A stretch of DNA of 64,000 bases from Holophagales bacterium (GCA_009845425.1 VXZQ01000003.1:62001-126000); one strand, 5' to 3'. Numbered from the stretch's first letter, positions 7,189 to 15,914 are shown. The notes: generated from the letters alone by a model not told the origin. A program made the numbers and translations.

Positions 7189-9744
7189 ATGACGGAAGTT
7201 ACCACCGGAGCGCCCCCTCGACGCGCCATCCCGGAACCGCCCGCACGGGCACAGATCGCCGTCATCGGCGCCGGAATCGTCGGCAACAGCGTCGTCGGCC
7301 ATCTGGCGAAACTCGGCTGGACGGACTTGGTGCTGATCGACAAGGGTCCTCTGCCGAATCCGGGCGGATCGACCGGCCACGCGTCGAACTTCATCTTCCC
7401 CACGGATCACCATCGCGAGATCGCGCTGCTGACCCTGGAGAGCCAGCGCCAGTACGCGGCCCTTGGCGTGAACATCCGGTGCGGCGGGATCGAGGTGGCC
7501 CGCAGCCGGGAGCGCATGGAGGAGCTGCGCCGCCGGATGACCTCGGCGCGGACCTGGGGCATCGAGGCCGAGCTGCTGACTCCGACCGAGGTTGTTGCCA
7601 TGGCGCCGTTCGTCAACGGCGAGGCCATTCTGGGCGGCTTCTACACTCCGGAGGCGTCCGTCGTGGATCCGGTCCGGGCAGGGACCATCCTGCGCGAACG
7701 GGCGGAGGCGGAAGGCGTACTGACCGTGCTGGAGAACACGGAAGTGCTCGGCCTGGAAGTGGAGCCGCGACCGTTCCGCCGCCCCGCGATTAGCGCCGTC
7801 GTCACGTCGCGCGGCACGATCGAGGTCGAGCACGTGGTCATCGCCTGCGGCGTCTGGAGTCCGCGCGTCGCCGCGATGGCCGGAGCGACGATTCCCCTGA
7901 CGCCGGCCGTCCACCAAATGGTCGACCTGGGACCGATCGACCTCCTCCGGGAGACGGGCAACGAGATCGCCTTCCCGATCGTGCGCGACATGGACACCTT
8001 CATGTACGAGAGGCAGAGACACGACGCGATGGAGATCGGCTCCTACGCCCACGAGCCGATTCTGGTGCCGCCCGACGACATTCCCTCGATCGCCGAAGCC
8101 GAGCGCACGCCAACCGAGATGCCCTTCACCGCGAAGCACTTCGCCCCACAACTCGAGCACGCCCGCGACCTGATGGGTGAACTGCTCACAGGCGTCCCGG
8201 TGCGATACGCGGTGAACGGGCTACTGTCGCTGACTCCGGACGCGCAGCAGGTGCTGGGCGAAACCGCCGAAGTGGAGCGGCTCTGGTCGGCCGCGTCGGT
8301 GTGGATCAAGGAGGGACCGGGAAGCGGGCGCCTGATCGCCGAGTGGATCACCTACGGCTACCCGCGCCTGTGCGATCCGCACGGATCGGACGTCACCCGC
8401 TTCCAGCCGCACGAACGGACACAGCGGCACATCCAGGAGCGCTGCCGGGAGCACTTCAACAAGACCTACGGCATCGTCCACCCACGCGAGCAGTGGGAGT
8501 CGGCGCGCGGCGTCCACCGGGCGCCGTTCCACGATCGAACGGCCGCCCTCGGCGCCGAGTTCCACGAAGCTGGCGGATGGGAACGTCCCCAGTGGTACGC
8601 GTCGAACCAGGATCTCGTCGCACGCTACGGCGTGTCGGACCGGCCTTGCGAGTGGGACCGTCGCTGGTGGTCGCCGATCATCGACGCGGAGCATCTGCAC
8701 CTGCGCCAGAAAGCGGGCATCGTCGACCTGAGCGCCTTCCAGATCTTCGACGTGTCGGGACCCGGCGTCGTTCCGTACCTGGAACGCCTGACGGTGAACC
8801 GCTGCGACCGTCCCGTGGGCCGGTCGATCTACACGCCTCTCCTGACGCCCGGGGGCGGAATACGCGCCGACCTGACGATCCTGCGACTGGCCCACGATCG
8901 GTTTCGCATCGTCACCGGCGCACTGGACGGCGCCCGCGACAGGGTCTGGTTCGAGCGCCACCTTCCCGAGGACGGCTCCGTTCAGTTCGAGGACCGCTCC
9001 ACCGTCATGTGCACGATCGGCGTCTGGGGGCCGCGCGCCGAATCGCTTGTCGCCAGGATTGCCGATGTCCCCTGCTCGCAGGAGGCGTTCCCGTACGGCA
9101 CCGGGCGAGAGGTGGTGATCGGAGGGAACCGGGCGACGATGCTCCGCATCTCCTACGTCGGCGAGAACGGCTGGGAGATCTACGCACCGGTGTCCCGCGG
9201 CACCCAACTGTGGGATGCGATCCGGGAGGCCGGTCGCGATCTGGACGCCCGTCCAGTCGGAATCGGCGTCTACGGCACGACCGGCCGGCTGGAGAAGGGG
9301 TACGCCATGATGGGCGCCGACCTGACCTCGGAGTACTCCCCGGTGGAGGCCGGTCTGGCCCGGCCGGGCGTCAAGAAGGCGAACTTCATCGGCAAGGCGG
9401 CATACATGAAGGCGCGCGCGGAGGGGCCGGCGGCGAAGCTGTGCATGCTGACAATCGACGATCCGGCCGACGGTTCCGGGACGCCTCGCTTCCCCACGGG
9501 CGGCAGCGAACCGATCCTCACGACGGGCGGAGAGCGCATCATCGACTCCCGGGGACGGGAGTCCCGCGTCACCTCCGCCGGCATGGGACCGTCCGTTGGA
9601 AGATACCTGCTGATGGCCTACCTGCCGATCGAGCGTGCAACGCCCGGTAACCAGCTGCAGTTGCTCTACATGAACGAACGCTTCCCCGTGACGGTGGCCA
9701 GACGAACCATGTTCGATCCCGGGAACGCCCGCATGAAGACTTAG
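7189..9744 (+). CDS. FAD-dependent dimethylglycine/sarcosine dehydrogenase-like protein, DAO-GcvT fusion
   Basis: An 851-residue two-part enzyme. Residues about 22-390 are a DAO-type FAD oxidoreductase with G27-x-G29-x2-G32 and, at S61-T62-G63-H64-A65, the His that carries covalent FAD in dimethylglycine and sarcosine dehydrogenases. Residues about 440-851 form a GcvT-like folate-binding half with YVGENGWEIYAP and GRLEKGYAMMGADLTSEY. This architecture oxidises an N-methyl group and passes formaldehyde to tetrahydrofolate. Likely substrates are dimethylglycine or sarcosine; the sequence does not decide. It sits between the DmdA-like gene and the TRAP permeases, suggesting a shared pathway for methylated osmolytes such as betaine derivatives. 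Confidence 0.85.
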   Translation: MTEVTTGAPPRRAIPEPPARAQIAVIGAGIVGNSVVGHLAKLGWTDLVLIDKGPLPNPGGSTGHASNFIFPTDHHREIALLTLESQRQYAALGVNIRCGGIEVARSRERMEELRRRMTSARTWGIEAELLTPTEVVAMAPFVNGEAILGGFYTPEASVVDPVRAGTILRERAEAEGVLTVLENTEVLGLEVEPRPFRRPAISAVVTSRGTIEVEHVVIACGVWSPRVAAMAGATIPLTPAVHQMVDLGPIDLLRETGNEIAFPIVRDMDTFMYERQRHDAMEIGSYAHEPILVPPDDIPSIAEAERTPTEMPFTAKHFAPQLEHARDLMGELLTGVPVRYAVNGLLSLTPDAQQVLGETAEVERLWSAASVWIKEGPGSGRLIAEWITYGYPRLCDPHGSDVTRFQPHERTQRHIQERCREHFNKTYGIVHPREQWESARGVHRAPFHDRTAALGAEFHEAGGWERPQWYASNQDLVARYGVSDRPCEWDRRWWSPIIDAEHLHLRQKAGIVDLSAFQIFDVSGPGVVPYLERLTVNRCDRPVGRSIYTPLLTPGGGIRADLTILRLAHDRFRIVTGALDGARDRVWFERHLPEDGSVQFEDRSTVMCTIGVWGPRAESLVARIADVPCSQEAFPYGTGREVVIGGNRATMLRISYVGENGWEIYAPVSRGTQLWDAIREAGRDLDARPVGIGVYGTTGRLEKGYAMMGADLTSEYSPVEAGLARPGVKKANFIGKAAYMKARAEGPAAKLCMLTIDDPADGSGTPRFPTGGSEPILTTGGERIIDSRGRESRVTSAGMGPSVGRYLLMAYLPIERATPGNQLQLLYMNERFPVTVARRTMFDPGNARMKT

Positions 9745-9756
9745 CCGGCTGGGTCA

Positions 9757-11076
9757 CTACAGCAGCGCCGTCACCAGTTCCGGATAGAGGCAGATCAGCG
9801 CCAGCCCGATGAGCTGGATGACGATGAAGGGGATCACGCCCCGATACATCTGGACCGTCGTGATCCGGCGCGGCGCCACGCCGCGCAGGTAGAAGATCGC
9901 GAAGCCGAAGGGCGGCGTGAGGAACGACGTCTGCAGGTTCATGCCGATCATCACGCCGAACCACACCATGTCCACATCGAGGATGCGCGCCGCCGGCGCG
10001 ATCAGCGGAATGACGATGAAGGCGATCTCGAAGAAGTCGATGAAGAAGCCGAGGATGAAGATCGCGAGATTTGCGACGATCAGCAGGCCGATCTTCCCGC
10101 CCGGCAGGCCGGTCAGCAGGTCCTCGATCCAGATGTCGCCGTAGAGGCCCCGGAAGACGAGCGCGAAGGCGGTCGAGCCGATGAGCAGGAAGATGACCAT
10201 CGTGGTCAGCTTCGCCGTCGCGTCCATCGTCTCCTTCACGGCCTTCATCGTCAGCCGCCCGCGCGAGAGCGCCAGCGCGATGGCCCCGACCGCGCCCAGG
10301 GCGCCTGCCTCCGTAGGTGTCGCGATGCCGGCGAAGATGCTCCCGAGGACGACCAGGATCAGCACCATGGGCGGCAGCATGACCACGGCCACCTGACGCG
10401 CCAGTGCGGCGCCGTCGAGCGTCCGCTCCTCGGCCGGCAAGGCCGGCGCGGCCGCAGGCTTCGCGATCGCAACACCGGTGACGTACACCGCATAGAAACC
10501 CGCCAGCATCAGGCCTGGAATCAGGGAGCCGATGAACAGGTCGCCAACGGAGATGCCGAGCTGGTCGGCAAGCACGACCAGCACGACGCTGGGCGGGATG
10601 ATCTGGCCCAGGGTGCCGGCGGCGCTGATCACGCCGGTGGCGAGCATCGGCGAATAGTCGTAGCGCAGCATGACCGGCAGCGAGATCAGGCCCATTGCCA
10701 CCACAGAGGCGCCGACCACGCCGGTGGCGGCGGCGAGCATCGCGCCGACCACGACGACCGCCAGCGCCAGACCGCCGCGTAGCCGGCCGAACAGCATGCC
10801 GATCGTGCGCAGCAGATCCTCCGCGAGCTGCGACTTCTCCAGCATCGTGCCCATGAAGATGAAGAACGGCACCGCCAGCAGGACTCCGTTCGACATGACG
10901 CCGAAGACCCGCTCGGGAAAGGCGTAGAGCAGGTTCCAGGAGAAGAGCCCGAGCTCGATGCCGATGACGGCGAAGATCAGCGCGGTCCCGCCGAGCGAGA
11001 AGGCGACCGGATAGCCCGCGAAGATGAACAGGAAGACGACCACGAACATCAGCGGTCCGAGGAAGTCGCCGCTCAC
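9757..11076 (-). CDS. dctM: TRAP transporter large permease DctM
   Basis: A 439-residue membrane protein of the DctM/SiaM type with about 12 hydrophobic helices. It carries out ion-coupled uptake of the ligand delivered by the binding protein. Conserved features include the GTMLEKS segment after helix 2, GASVVAMGLISLP, and TLGQIIPPS. I chose GTG 11076 because it overlaps the dctQ stop as GTGA, and the protein then starts at the first helix (SGDFLGPLM). An upstream open stretch in this frame is only the antisense-like extension of dctQ. It converges on the flavoprotein at a 12-nt gap, within the same island as its probable binding protein at 4706-5827. Confidence 0.93.
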   Translation of the reverse strand: MSGDFLGPLMFVVVFLFIFAGYPVAFSLGGTALIFAVIGIELGLFSWNLLYAFPERVFGVMSNGVLLAVPFFIFMGTMLEKSQLAEDLLRTIGMLFGRLRGGLALAVVVVGAMLAAATGVVGASVVAMGLISLPVMLRYDYSPMLATGVISAAGTLGQIIPPSVVLVVLADQLGISVGDLFIGSLIPGLMLAGFYAVYVTGVAIAKPAAAPALPAEERTLDGAALARQVAVVMLPPMVLILVVLGSIFAGIATPTEAGALGAVGAIALALSRGRLTMKAVKETMDATAKLTTMVIFLLIGSTAFALVFRGLYGDIWIEDLLTGLPGGKIGLLIVANLAIFILGFFIDFFEIAFIVIPLIAPAARILDVDMVWFGVMIGMNLQTSFLTPPFGFAIFYLRGVAPRRITTVQMYRGVIPFIVIQLIGLALICLYPELVTALL

Positions 11077-11657
11077 AGCAGCCCCTCCTGCTGCAGATCC
11101 TCCTCCTCGGCTCTGGCCTTGAGCGCGCGCAGGCGCAGCCAGTTGCGCGCGGCCTCCGCCAGCCCCTGCAGGGCGAGGAGCGTGAACGCGACGAGCAGCA
11201 CGGTCTTGATCGGATACCGCGGCAGACCGCCCGGGTCGGAGGACACTTCCAGCACCGCCCAGGAGTTCCGTACTGCCGGCCAGGACATGACGAGTCCGAA
11301 AACCGCGAACGGAACCAGGAACAGCAGCGAGCCCCAGAGGTCGATCCGCCGCCGCCAGCGCTCCGGCAGCCGGCTGAAGATCACGTCGACCCGCACGTGG
11401 GCGCCCGTCAGCAGCGCGTACGCGGCGCCCAGCAGGAAGACCAGACTGAACATGTACCACTGGAGTTCGAGGTAGGCGTTCGAGCTGAGGTTCCAGCCCG
11501 TGAACCGGCCCAGGTAGCGCACCACCGCGTTGTACGCTCCGACCGCGACCATGGCGAGCGTGAGCCAGGAGACCGCGACGCCAAGCCGTGTGTTCAAACG
11601 ATCGGTCCAGGCCACGAAACGTGCCAGGAAGCCGCCCGGGGTTGGTGCTGACGCCAT
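11073..11657 (-). CDS. dctQ: TRAP transporter small permease DctQ
   Basis: A 194-residue protein with four hydrophobic segments (about residues 25-45, 60-85, 100-125, 145-165), the DctQ/SiaQ architecture. It partners DctM in the TRAP membrane complex. The conserved family patch after helix 2 is present as LLTGAHVRVDV. The C-terminus is charged and cytoplasmic (KARAEEEDLQQEGLL). It is translationally coupled to dctM (GTGA). I chose ATG 11657; a TAGCCT box lies 10 nt upstream and there is no Shine-Dalgarno sequence. The frame stays open for about 2.7 kb further upstream, but that stretch is antisense to the MATE and SDR genes and lacks any membrane-protein character. Confidence 0.92.
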   Translation of the reverse strand: MASAPTPGGFLARFVAWTDRLNTRLGVAVSWLTLAMVAVGAYNAVVRYLGRFTGWNLSSNAYLELQWYMFSLVFLLGAAYALLTGAHVRVDVIFSRLPERWRRRIDLWGSLLFLVPFAVFGLVMSWPAVRNSWAVLEVSSDPGGLPRYPIKTVLLVAFTLLALQGLAEAARNWLRLRALKARAEEEDLQQEGLL

Positions 11658-11667
11658 GAGCGCGGGC

Positions 11668-11673
11668 AGGCTA
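11668..11673 (-). promoter_or_regulatory. TANNNT box before dctQM
   Basis: On the minus strand TAGCCT lies 10 nt before the dctQ ATG at 11657. It would give a leaderless or near-leaderless mRNA for dctQM. Confidence 0.38.
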
Positions 11674-11693
11674 CCACCCGCGCTCCGGCCGTG

Positions 11694-13013
11694 ATGGGCA
11701 CCCCGAGGACCTCGCTTCCCCGCCGGTTCGCGCTTCTTTCGGCGCTCAATACGGCGTCCAATCTCACCGTGCCGCTGGCCGGTCTCGCCGACACCGTGAT
11801 GCTCGGCCGGCTCGACGACGTGCGCTTCCTGGCCGGCGTCGTTCTCGCGGCCCTGATCTTCGACTACCTCTACTTCGGCTGCGCCTTCCTGCGCATGAGC
11901 ACCACCGGCCTCACGGCCCAGGCCTGCGGACGCGAAGACGCCGGCGAAGTGTCGGCGCACCTGTACCGCGCCCTGCTGCTGGCGGCGGCGCTCGGCCTCG
12001 CGGCCATAGCGCTCCGGGACCCGCTTGGCGACGCCGGCTTCGGACTCCTGTCCGGCACGGCCGGCGTGGAGGAGGCCGGCCGTCGCTATTACGACGCGCG
12101 CATCTGGGGCGCGCCGGCGGCCTTCGCCAACCTGGCGCTGGTGGGCTGGTTCCTGGGCCGTGGCGAGGCGGCGAGGGCGCTGCTCCTGGTCGTACTGGCC
12201 AACCTCGGCAACATCGCGCTCAACTGGTGGTTCATTGTCCACCTCGGCTGGGCCGCGTTCGGCGCCGGCGTCGCCACTGCCGCGGCTCAGTGGCTGAGCG
12301 CCGCCGCCGGCCTGATCCTTGCGCTTGCGGCCGCAGGGCCGCTTCCAGCCTGGCCCACCCTCTTCGACCGGGCCGCGCTGCGGCAGATCCTCGCGCTGAG
12401 TGGACACCTGGTGATCCGCACGCTGCTCCTGGTCACCGCCTTCGCCGTGTTCACCAACGCGAGCGCGCTCTTCGGCGCCGCCCGGCTGGCCGCCAACGGC
12501 GTCATTCTTCGCGTGTTGAGCCTCGCCTCGTACTTCGTCGACGGGGCGGCCTTCGCCGGCGAAACGCTCGCCGGCATGGCCTTCGGCGCCGGCGACCGCC
12601 GCGAGTTGCGGCGCGTCCTGCTCCTGACGCTGGCGGCGGCCATCGGCTGCGCCACCGTCTTTCTCGTCCCGGCACTGGCGTTTCCCGATACCGTTTACGG
12701 CCTGCTCGTCGATCACGAAGACGTCGCGGCGCTGGCGGCGGACAGCAACGTCTGGCTGCTGCCGGTGCTCCTCTTCGCCGCCCTCGCCTACGCCTTCGAC
12801 GGCTTCTTCCTCGGCCTGACGCGGGGCAGGCTGCTCAGCCGCGCAATGGCGGTCAGCCTCGGGGTCGGCTTCGCTCCCCTCGCCTGGGCGGCGGTCCACT
12901 TCCGGGACCCGGACCTTCTCTGGCTCAGCATGGCCGGTCTGATGGCGGCGAGGGCGGGAACGCTCGGCTACGCGGCGCGCCGGTACCTCGTGCCGGATCG
13001 TGGCGGCGCCTGA
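11694..13013 (+). CDS. MATE family multidrug/toxin efflux transporter, DinF/NorM type
   Basis: A 439-residue polytopic protein with about 12 hydrophobic helices in two halves, typical of MATE exporters that extrude organic cations or drugs using H+ or Na+. The N-terminal pattern (NLTVPLAGLADTVMLGRL) and the early CAFLRMSTTGLTAQA segment match the DinF branch. Either the GTG at 11691 or the ATG at 11694 could start it; I give the ATG. It stands alone on the plus strand, divergent from dctQM with about 36 nt between starts. The substrate is unknown. Many Ala/Leu-rich helices make substrate prediction unsafe. Confidence 0.88.
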   Translation: MGTPRTSLPRRFALLSALNTASNLTVPLAGLADTVMLGRLDDVRFLAGVVLAALIFDYLYFGCAFLRMSTTGLTAQACGREDAGEVSAHLYRALLLAAALGLAAIALRDPLGDAGFGLLSGTAGVEEAGRRYYDARIWGAPAAFANLALVGWFLGRGEAARALLLVVLANLGNIALNWWFIVHLGWAAFGAGVATAAAQWLSAAAGLILALAAAGPLPAWPTLFDRAALRQILALSGHLVIRTLLLVTAFAVFTNASALFGAARLAANGVILRVLSLASYFVDGAAFAGETLAGMAFGAGDRRELRRVLLLTLAAAIGCATVFLVPALAFPDTVYGLLVDHEDVAALAADSNVWLLPVLLFAALAYAFDGFFLGLTRGRLLSRAMAVSLGVGFAPLAWAAVHFRDPDLLWLSMAGLMAARAGTLGYAARRYLVPDRGGA

Positions 13014-13040
13014 GACCTCGCCGGCAACCAGGGCGGGGGC

Positions 13041-13046
13041 TACACT
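13041..13046 (+). promoter_or_regulatory. Possible -10 box for the SDR gene
   Basis: TACACT lies 48 nt before the SDR ATG at 13095, in an 81-nt intergenic stretch. A purine-rich GGGGAGG site lies about 16-20 nt before the ATG, too far for an ideal ribosome site. No clear -35. Confidence 0.25.
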
Positions 13047-13094
13047 CCGGGCCGCCAGCACAACGTCCACCAGCCTCGGGGAGGCCGAACGCAG

Positions 13095-13880
13095 ATGGGA
13101 AAGCTCGAAGGAAAGATCGCCCTGGTAACCGGCGGCGGCACCGGTATCGGCCGGGCGACCGCATTGCTCTTCGCCCGCGAAGGCGCATCGATCATCGTTT
13201 CGGGACGACGGCTCGAGCCGCTCGAGGCGGTCGTTTCCGAGATCGAGGCCGCCGGCGGCAACGCCTGGGCCCACTCGGCCGACATGGAGGACCCGGAGGC
13301 CGTGCGGGGCCTCGCGGCCGCCATTCTGGAGCGACACGCCACCGTCGACGTCCTGGTCCACAACGCGGGACACAGCTCGAAGGTGCGGAGCACGCGCTAC
13401 ATCTCGCAGGAGGAATGGGACAGCGTGATGGCGGTCAACGCGACCGGGCCGGCGATGCTGACCAAGGCGCTGCTGCCGGCCATGCTCGACCACGGCGGCG
13501 CCACCGTGATCATGGTCTCGTCGATGGCGGCGATCCGGCCGGGCGTCATGGCCGGCACCGCCTACGGCGCCGCCAAGGCGGCTTCCAGGAACTACATCAT
13601 GGGGCTCGGCGCCGAACTCCGGCAACTCGGCATCCGCGCCACCAGCGTCCTGCCCGGCGAAGTCGACACGCCGATCCTCGACAACCGGCCGCGGCCGCCG
13701 TCGGAGGAGGAACGGGCCGGGATGATGGCCTCCGAAGACATCGCCGAAGCGATCCTGGCGGCGGCGGCGCTGCCTGAGCGGACCGTGATCGAGGAAATGA
13801 CCCTGATGCCGACGAGGCTCCGCGACTACTCCGCCGACATCGCCGCGGCGCGGACGCTGGGCGCACCCGAGGAGGACTAG
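13095..13880 (+). CDS. SDR family NAD(P)-dependent oxidoreductase
   Basis: A 261-residue classical short-chain dehydrogenase. The cofactor motif is TGGGTGIGR at residues 12-20, the NAG motif is at 90-92, and the catalytic set is N115, S142/S143, Y157 and K161 (Y-G-A-A-K). An Arg pair after beta-2 (SGRRL, 36-40) hints at NADP preference. The substrate cannot be told. The next gene starts 3 nt after the stop, so the two form an operon with a small flavin/F420-type oxidoreductase. No signal peptide; cytoplasmic. Confidence 0.92.
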   Translation: MGKLEGKIALVTGGGTGIGRATALLFAREGASIIVSGRRLEPLEAVVSEIEAAGGNAWAHSADMEDPEAVRGLAAAILERHATVDVLVHNAGHSSKVRSTRYISQEEWDSVMAVNATGPAMLTKALLPAMLDHGGATVIMVSSMAAIRPGVMAGTAYGAAKAASRNYIMGLGAELRQLGIRATSVLPGEVDTPILDNRPRPPSEEERAGMMASEDIAEAILAAAALPERTVIEEMTLMPTRLRDYSADIAAARTLGAPEED

Positions 13881-13883
13881 CGA

Positions 13884-14387
13884 ATGCCGACGATGACCGA
13901 CAGCGAACGGGACGCCTTCCTCATCGAGCCCGGCATCCTGATGCGGATCGGCACCGTTTGCGACGACGGCAGACCCCTCGTGACCCCGATCTGGTTCATC
14001 TTCGAGGAGGGAGCGATCTGGTTCACGCCGCGGGAGAACTCCACCTGGTTCGCCAACCTGCGCCGCGATCCGCGGACCTGCCTCGCGATCGACGAGCAGG
14101 ACCTCCCCTATCGCAAGGTCCTGGTCGAAAGCGAGGCGGAACTCGTCCACGACATCGGCGTCGACGACGCCTGGCGCGACCGCTACCGCCGCATCGCCTG
14201 CCGCTACGTCCCGGAGGACGCGGCCGAGGACTACATCCAGGCCACGATCGACCAGCCGCGGGGGCTCTACCGGCTCCCGCTCGCCCAGGCCACCGTGCGC
14301 ACCTGGCGCATGCCGGTCGACGACGAGGACCAGGCCGGCATCTGGCACCAGCGGTACTACCGGCCGGGGACCTTCCTCAGCCGCTGA
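13884..14387 (+). CDS. Pyridoxamine 5'-phosphate oxidase-like split-barrel protein (FMN or F420)
   Basis: A 167-residue split beta-barrel protein of the PNPOx/FDOR superfamily. Hallmarks are the early GILMRIGTVCDDGRPLVTPIWF strand pair and the WFTPRENSTWFANLRRDPR region, where members bind flavin or F420 phosphate. The genome makes F420 (26307-32181), so a role as F420H2-dependent reductase or F420-binding protein is plausible, but FMN or heme use in this fold cannot be excluded by eye. It sits directly after an SDR gene, suggesting a shared substrate. It ends 16 nt from a convergent gene. Confidence 0.78.
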   Translation: MPTMTDSERDAFLIEPGILMRIGTVCDDGRPLVTPIWFIFEEGAIWFTPRENSTWFANLRRDPRTCLAIDEQDLPYRKVLVESEAELVHDIGVDDAWRDRYRRIACRYVPEDAAEDYIQATIDQPRGLYRLPLAQATVRTWRMPVDDEDQAGIWHQRYYRPGTFLSR

Positions 14388-14403
14388 CGCGGGCCGGTGA
14401 CGC

Positions 14404-14862
14404 CTACTCGGCGGGCGCCTTCCTGTGGACGATGGCCGCCCCGATCACGCCGCCGATCGTCGAGAACGCGACGTTGATGATCAGGGAGAAGGCGACGATC
14501 GCGATGACGCCGAGGCCAGCGATCGCGCTGAAGAGACCGAAAGCCTCGAAGTCCTCGGCGGATTCCGCCGTGAGGGCCCCGATCCCCAACACGCCCGTGA
14601 TGCCCCCAAGGATCAGGAGCGCCAGAAGAATGCTGAGCACGGATCCGAAGACGCCCGCCAGCGCGCCGATCTTCGCACCTTCACCGTAAGGCGCCGCCTG
14701 AGCAGGCGGATCGTCCTTGAGCGCCAGGTAAACGGCGAGTACGCCGCCACCCACGACCAGGGCGCAGCAGGCCAGGTTGAGCAACTGCAAGCCCGGGATC
14801 TGCGACGCGACCGCTCCGGCGCCGCCGCCGAGCGCCGCGTATCCGACTTTCTTCCCTGTCAT
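14404..14862 (-). CDS. Uncharacterised membrane protein, paralogue of the next gene
   Basis: A 152-residue protein of unknown function. Four hydrophobic segments are visible (about 5-20, 30-47, 70-95, 110-140), with a glycine-rich start (GGGAGAVASQIPGLQLLN), a CCALVVGGG patch and a conserved PYGEGAKIGALAG. The C-terminus AFSTIGGVIGAAIVHRK is nearly the same as in the protein at 14903-15376, so the two arose by tandem duplication. A good ribosome site (GGGGAGG) precedes ATG 14862. It is the last gene of a three-gene run beginning with a DUF2085 protein. No family name is recognised. Confidence 0.75.
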   Translation of the reverse strand: MTGKKVGYAALGGGAGAVASQIPGLQLLNLACCALVVGGGVLAVYLALKDDPPAQAAPYGEGAKIGALAGVFGSVLSILLALLILGGITGVLGIGALTAESAEDFEAFGLFSAIAGLGVIAIVAFSLIINVAFSTIGGVIGAAIVHRKAPAE

Positions 14863-14902
14863 CGAACCTCCCCTGGTGGTGAGTACATCGCCAGACTCGG
14901 AC

Positions 14903-15376
14903 TCAAGCCGAGGGCTTCTTGTGGAAGACGGCCGCGCCGATCACGCCGCCGATCGCGGCGAACACGACATCGACCGCCAGAGACATCAGGAACCCAACGA
15001 CGGCGAAGGCTCCCACGGCACCCGCCGCGTCGCCGCCCAGCGCGTCGAGGACCTCGGGCGGTATGCCCTCGATTCCCTCGAGGATCCTCAGCGTCTGTTC
15101 CATTGGATCGCCGAACAGAGCGGCGATCGGAATGAGAACGATGGCCCCCACGATGGCCGTTACGACACCAGCCAGGGCGCCGATCAGCGCGCCGTCTCCG
15201 TAGGGCGCCTTCTCGGTTGCCGGTTCGTTCCTCAGGGCCAGAAACACGGCCAGCATGCCGCCGCCGACCACCAGCGCGCAACACAGGCAGTTGACGAAGC
15301 TGAGGCCGGGAATCTGGGACGCGACTCCCGCCGCCCCGCCGCCGATGGCCGCTGCTTTCAATCTGTTCGGTGTCAT
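14903..15376 (-). CDS. Uncharacterised membrane protein, paralogue of the downstream gene
   Basis: A 157-residue membrane protein sharing its plan with the product at 14404-14862: AAAIGGGAAGVASQIPGL at the start, CCALVVGGGMLAVFLALR, then APYGDGALIGALAGV, and AAIGGVIGAAVFHKK at the end. The middle differs: about residues 90-120 hold an acidic, probably soluble loop (LEGIEGIPPEVLDALGG). The adjacent C-C pair in helix 2 is kept in both copies and could be functional. ATG 15376 has a GGAG site 8 nt upstream and overlaps the DUF2085 stop (ATGA). Function unknown. Confidence 0.75.
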   Translation of the reverse strand: MTPNRLKAAAIGGGAAGVASQIPGLSFVNCLCCALVVGGGMLAVFLALRNEPATEKAPYGDGALIGALAGVVTAIVGAIVLIPIAALFGDPMEQTLRILEGIEGIPPEVLDALGGDAAGAVGAFAVVGFLMSLAVDVVFAAIGGVIGAAVFHKKPSA

Positions 15377-15864
15377 GATGATGTCTCCTCAAGCAGTTTC
15401 GGGGCATGTCTTTCGGTGATCTGGTCGATCGCCGCCCAGACCAGGAGAGCGATCGGCGCGGAGGCGAGCAGAGCGGTCCCAAACCGGCTTGCCGGCGTGT
15501 TCATCGGCAACAGCCAGTCGATCGCGGTCGGCGCCAGGAAAAAGAGGATCCGCCGGGGCCTGTCGAGCAACCAGTCGCGGAACCGGCGGACGAAGGGCAG
15601 CACGGCCAGTCCCAGGGTGAAGCCGACGTAGAAGCCGAAACAACGATGGCAGACGGCGAGCGGGTGACCATGCAGGTGGAAACTGCGTTCGGCGATCTGG
15701 TGGCAGACCGGTGCGAAGAACTCGTAAAGCAGCGGCGCCACTCGCCCGTTGGAAGCGGCCGACAGCGGTGCGGCGACGACCATTCCGATCGCCAGGCAAC
15801 ACGCCGCGGCGACGGCGGCAGTGGTCCGGCCTGGCGTCACGAGCGCGGAAAGCCGGCGGAGCAT
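15373..15864 (-). CDS. DUF2085 family membrane protein
   Basis: A 163-residue membrane protein with the DUF2085 signature: an invariant C-H-Q followed by ERSF, then HPLAVCHRCFGFYVG, all between hydrophobic segments at about 15-35 and 75-95. The Cys and His residues could bind metal or heme, but the function of the family is not established. It is first in a coupled three-gene cluster with two paralogous membrane proteins. A TACACT box lies 8 nt before ATG 15864, so the mRNA is probably leaderless. Confidence 0.83.
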   Translation of the reverse strand: MLRRLSALVTPGRTTAAVAAACCLAIGMVVAAPLSAASNGRVAPLLYEFFAPVCHQIAERSFHLHGHPLAVCHRCFGFYVGFTLGLAVLPFVRRFRDWLLDRPRRILFFLAPTAIDWLLPMNTPASRFGTALLASAPIALLVWAAIDQITERHAPKLLEETSS

Positions 15865-15872
15865 CGGGCGCT

Positions 15873-15878
15873 AGTGTA
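15873..15878 (-). promoter_or_regulatory. TANNNT box before the DUF2085 gene
   Basis: TACACT on the minus strand lies 8 nt before the ATG at 15864, with no Shine-Dalgarno sequence between. It fits the leaderless pattern seen elsewhere in the window. Confidence 0.42.
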
Positions 15879-15914
15879 GCGACTCGCCCCGGCCCGCCGT
15901 TCACATCGCATCGG

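Noticed and set aside
5861..7192. Long open frame of 443 codons on the plus strand opposite the DmdA-like gene
   Set aside because: Its product is Arg/His/Asp-rich without family motifs, as expected of an antisense frame in GC-rich DNA; the minus-strand product has a full family signature.
11658..14348. About 900 codons open upstream of dctQ on the minus strand
   Set aside because: The stretch lies antisense to the MATE and SDR genes and is composed of His/Gly/Arg-rich shadow sequence; the true dctQ start is at 11657.
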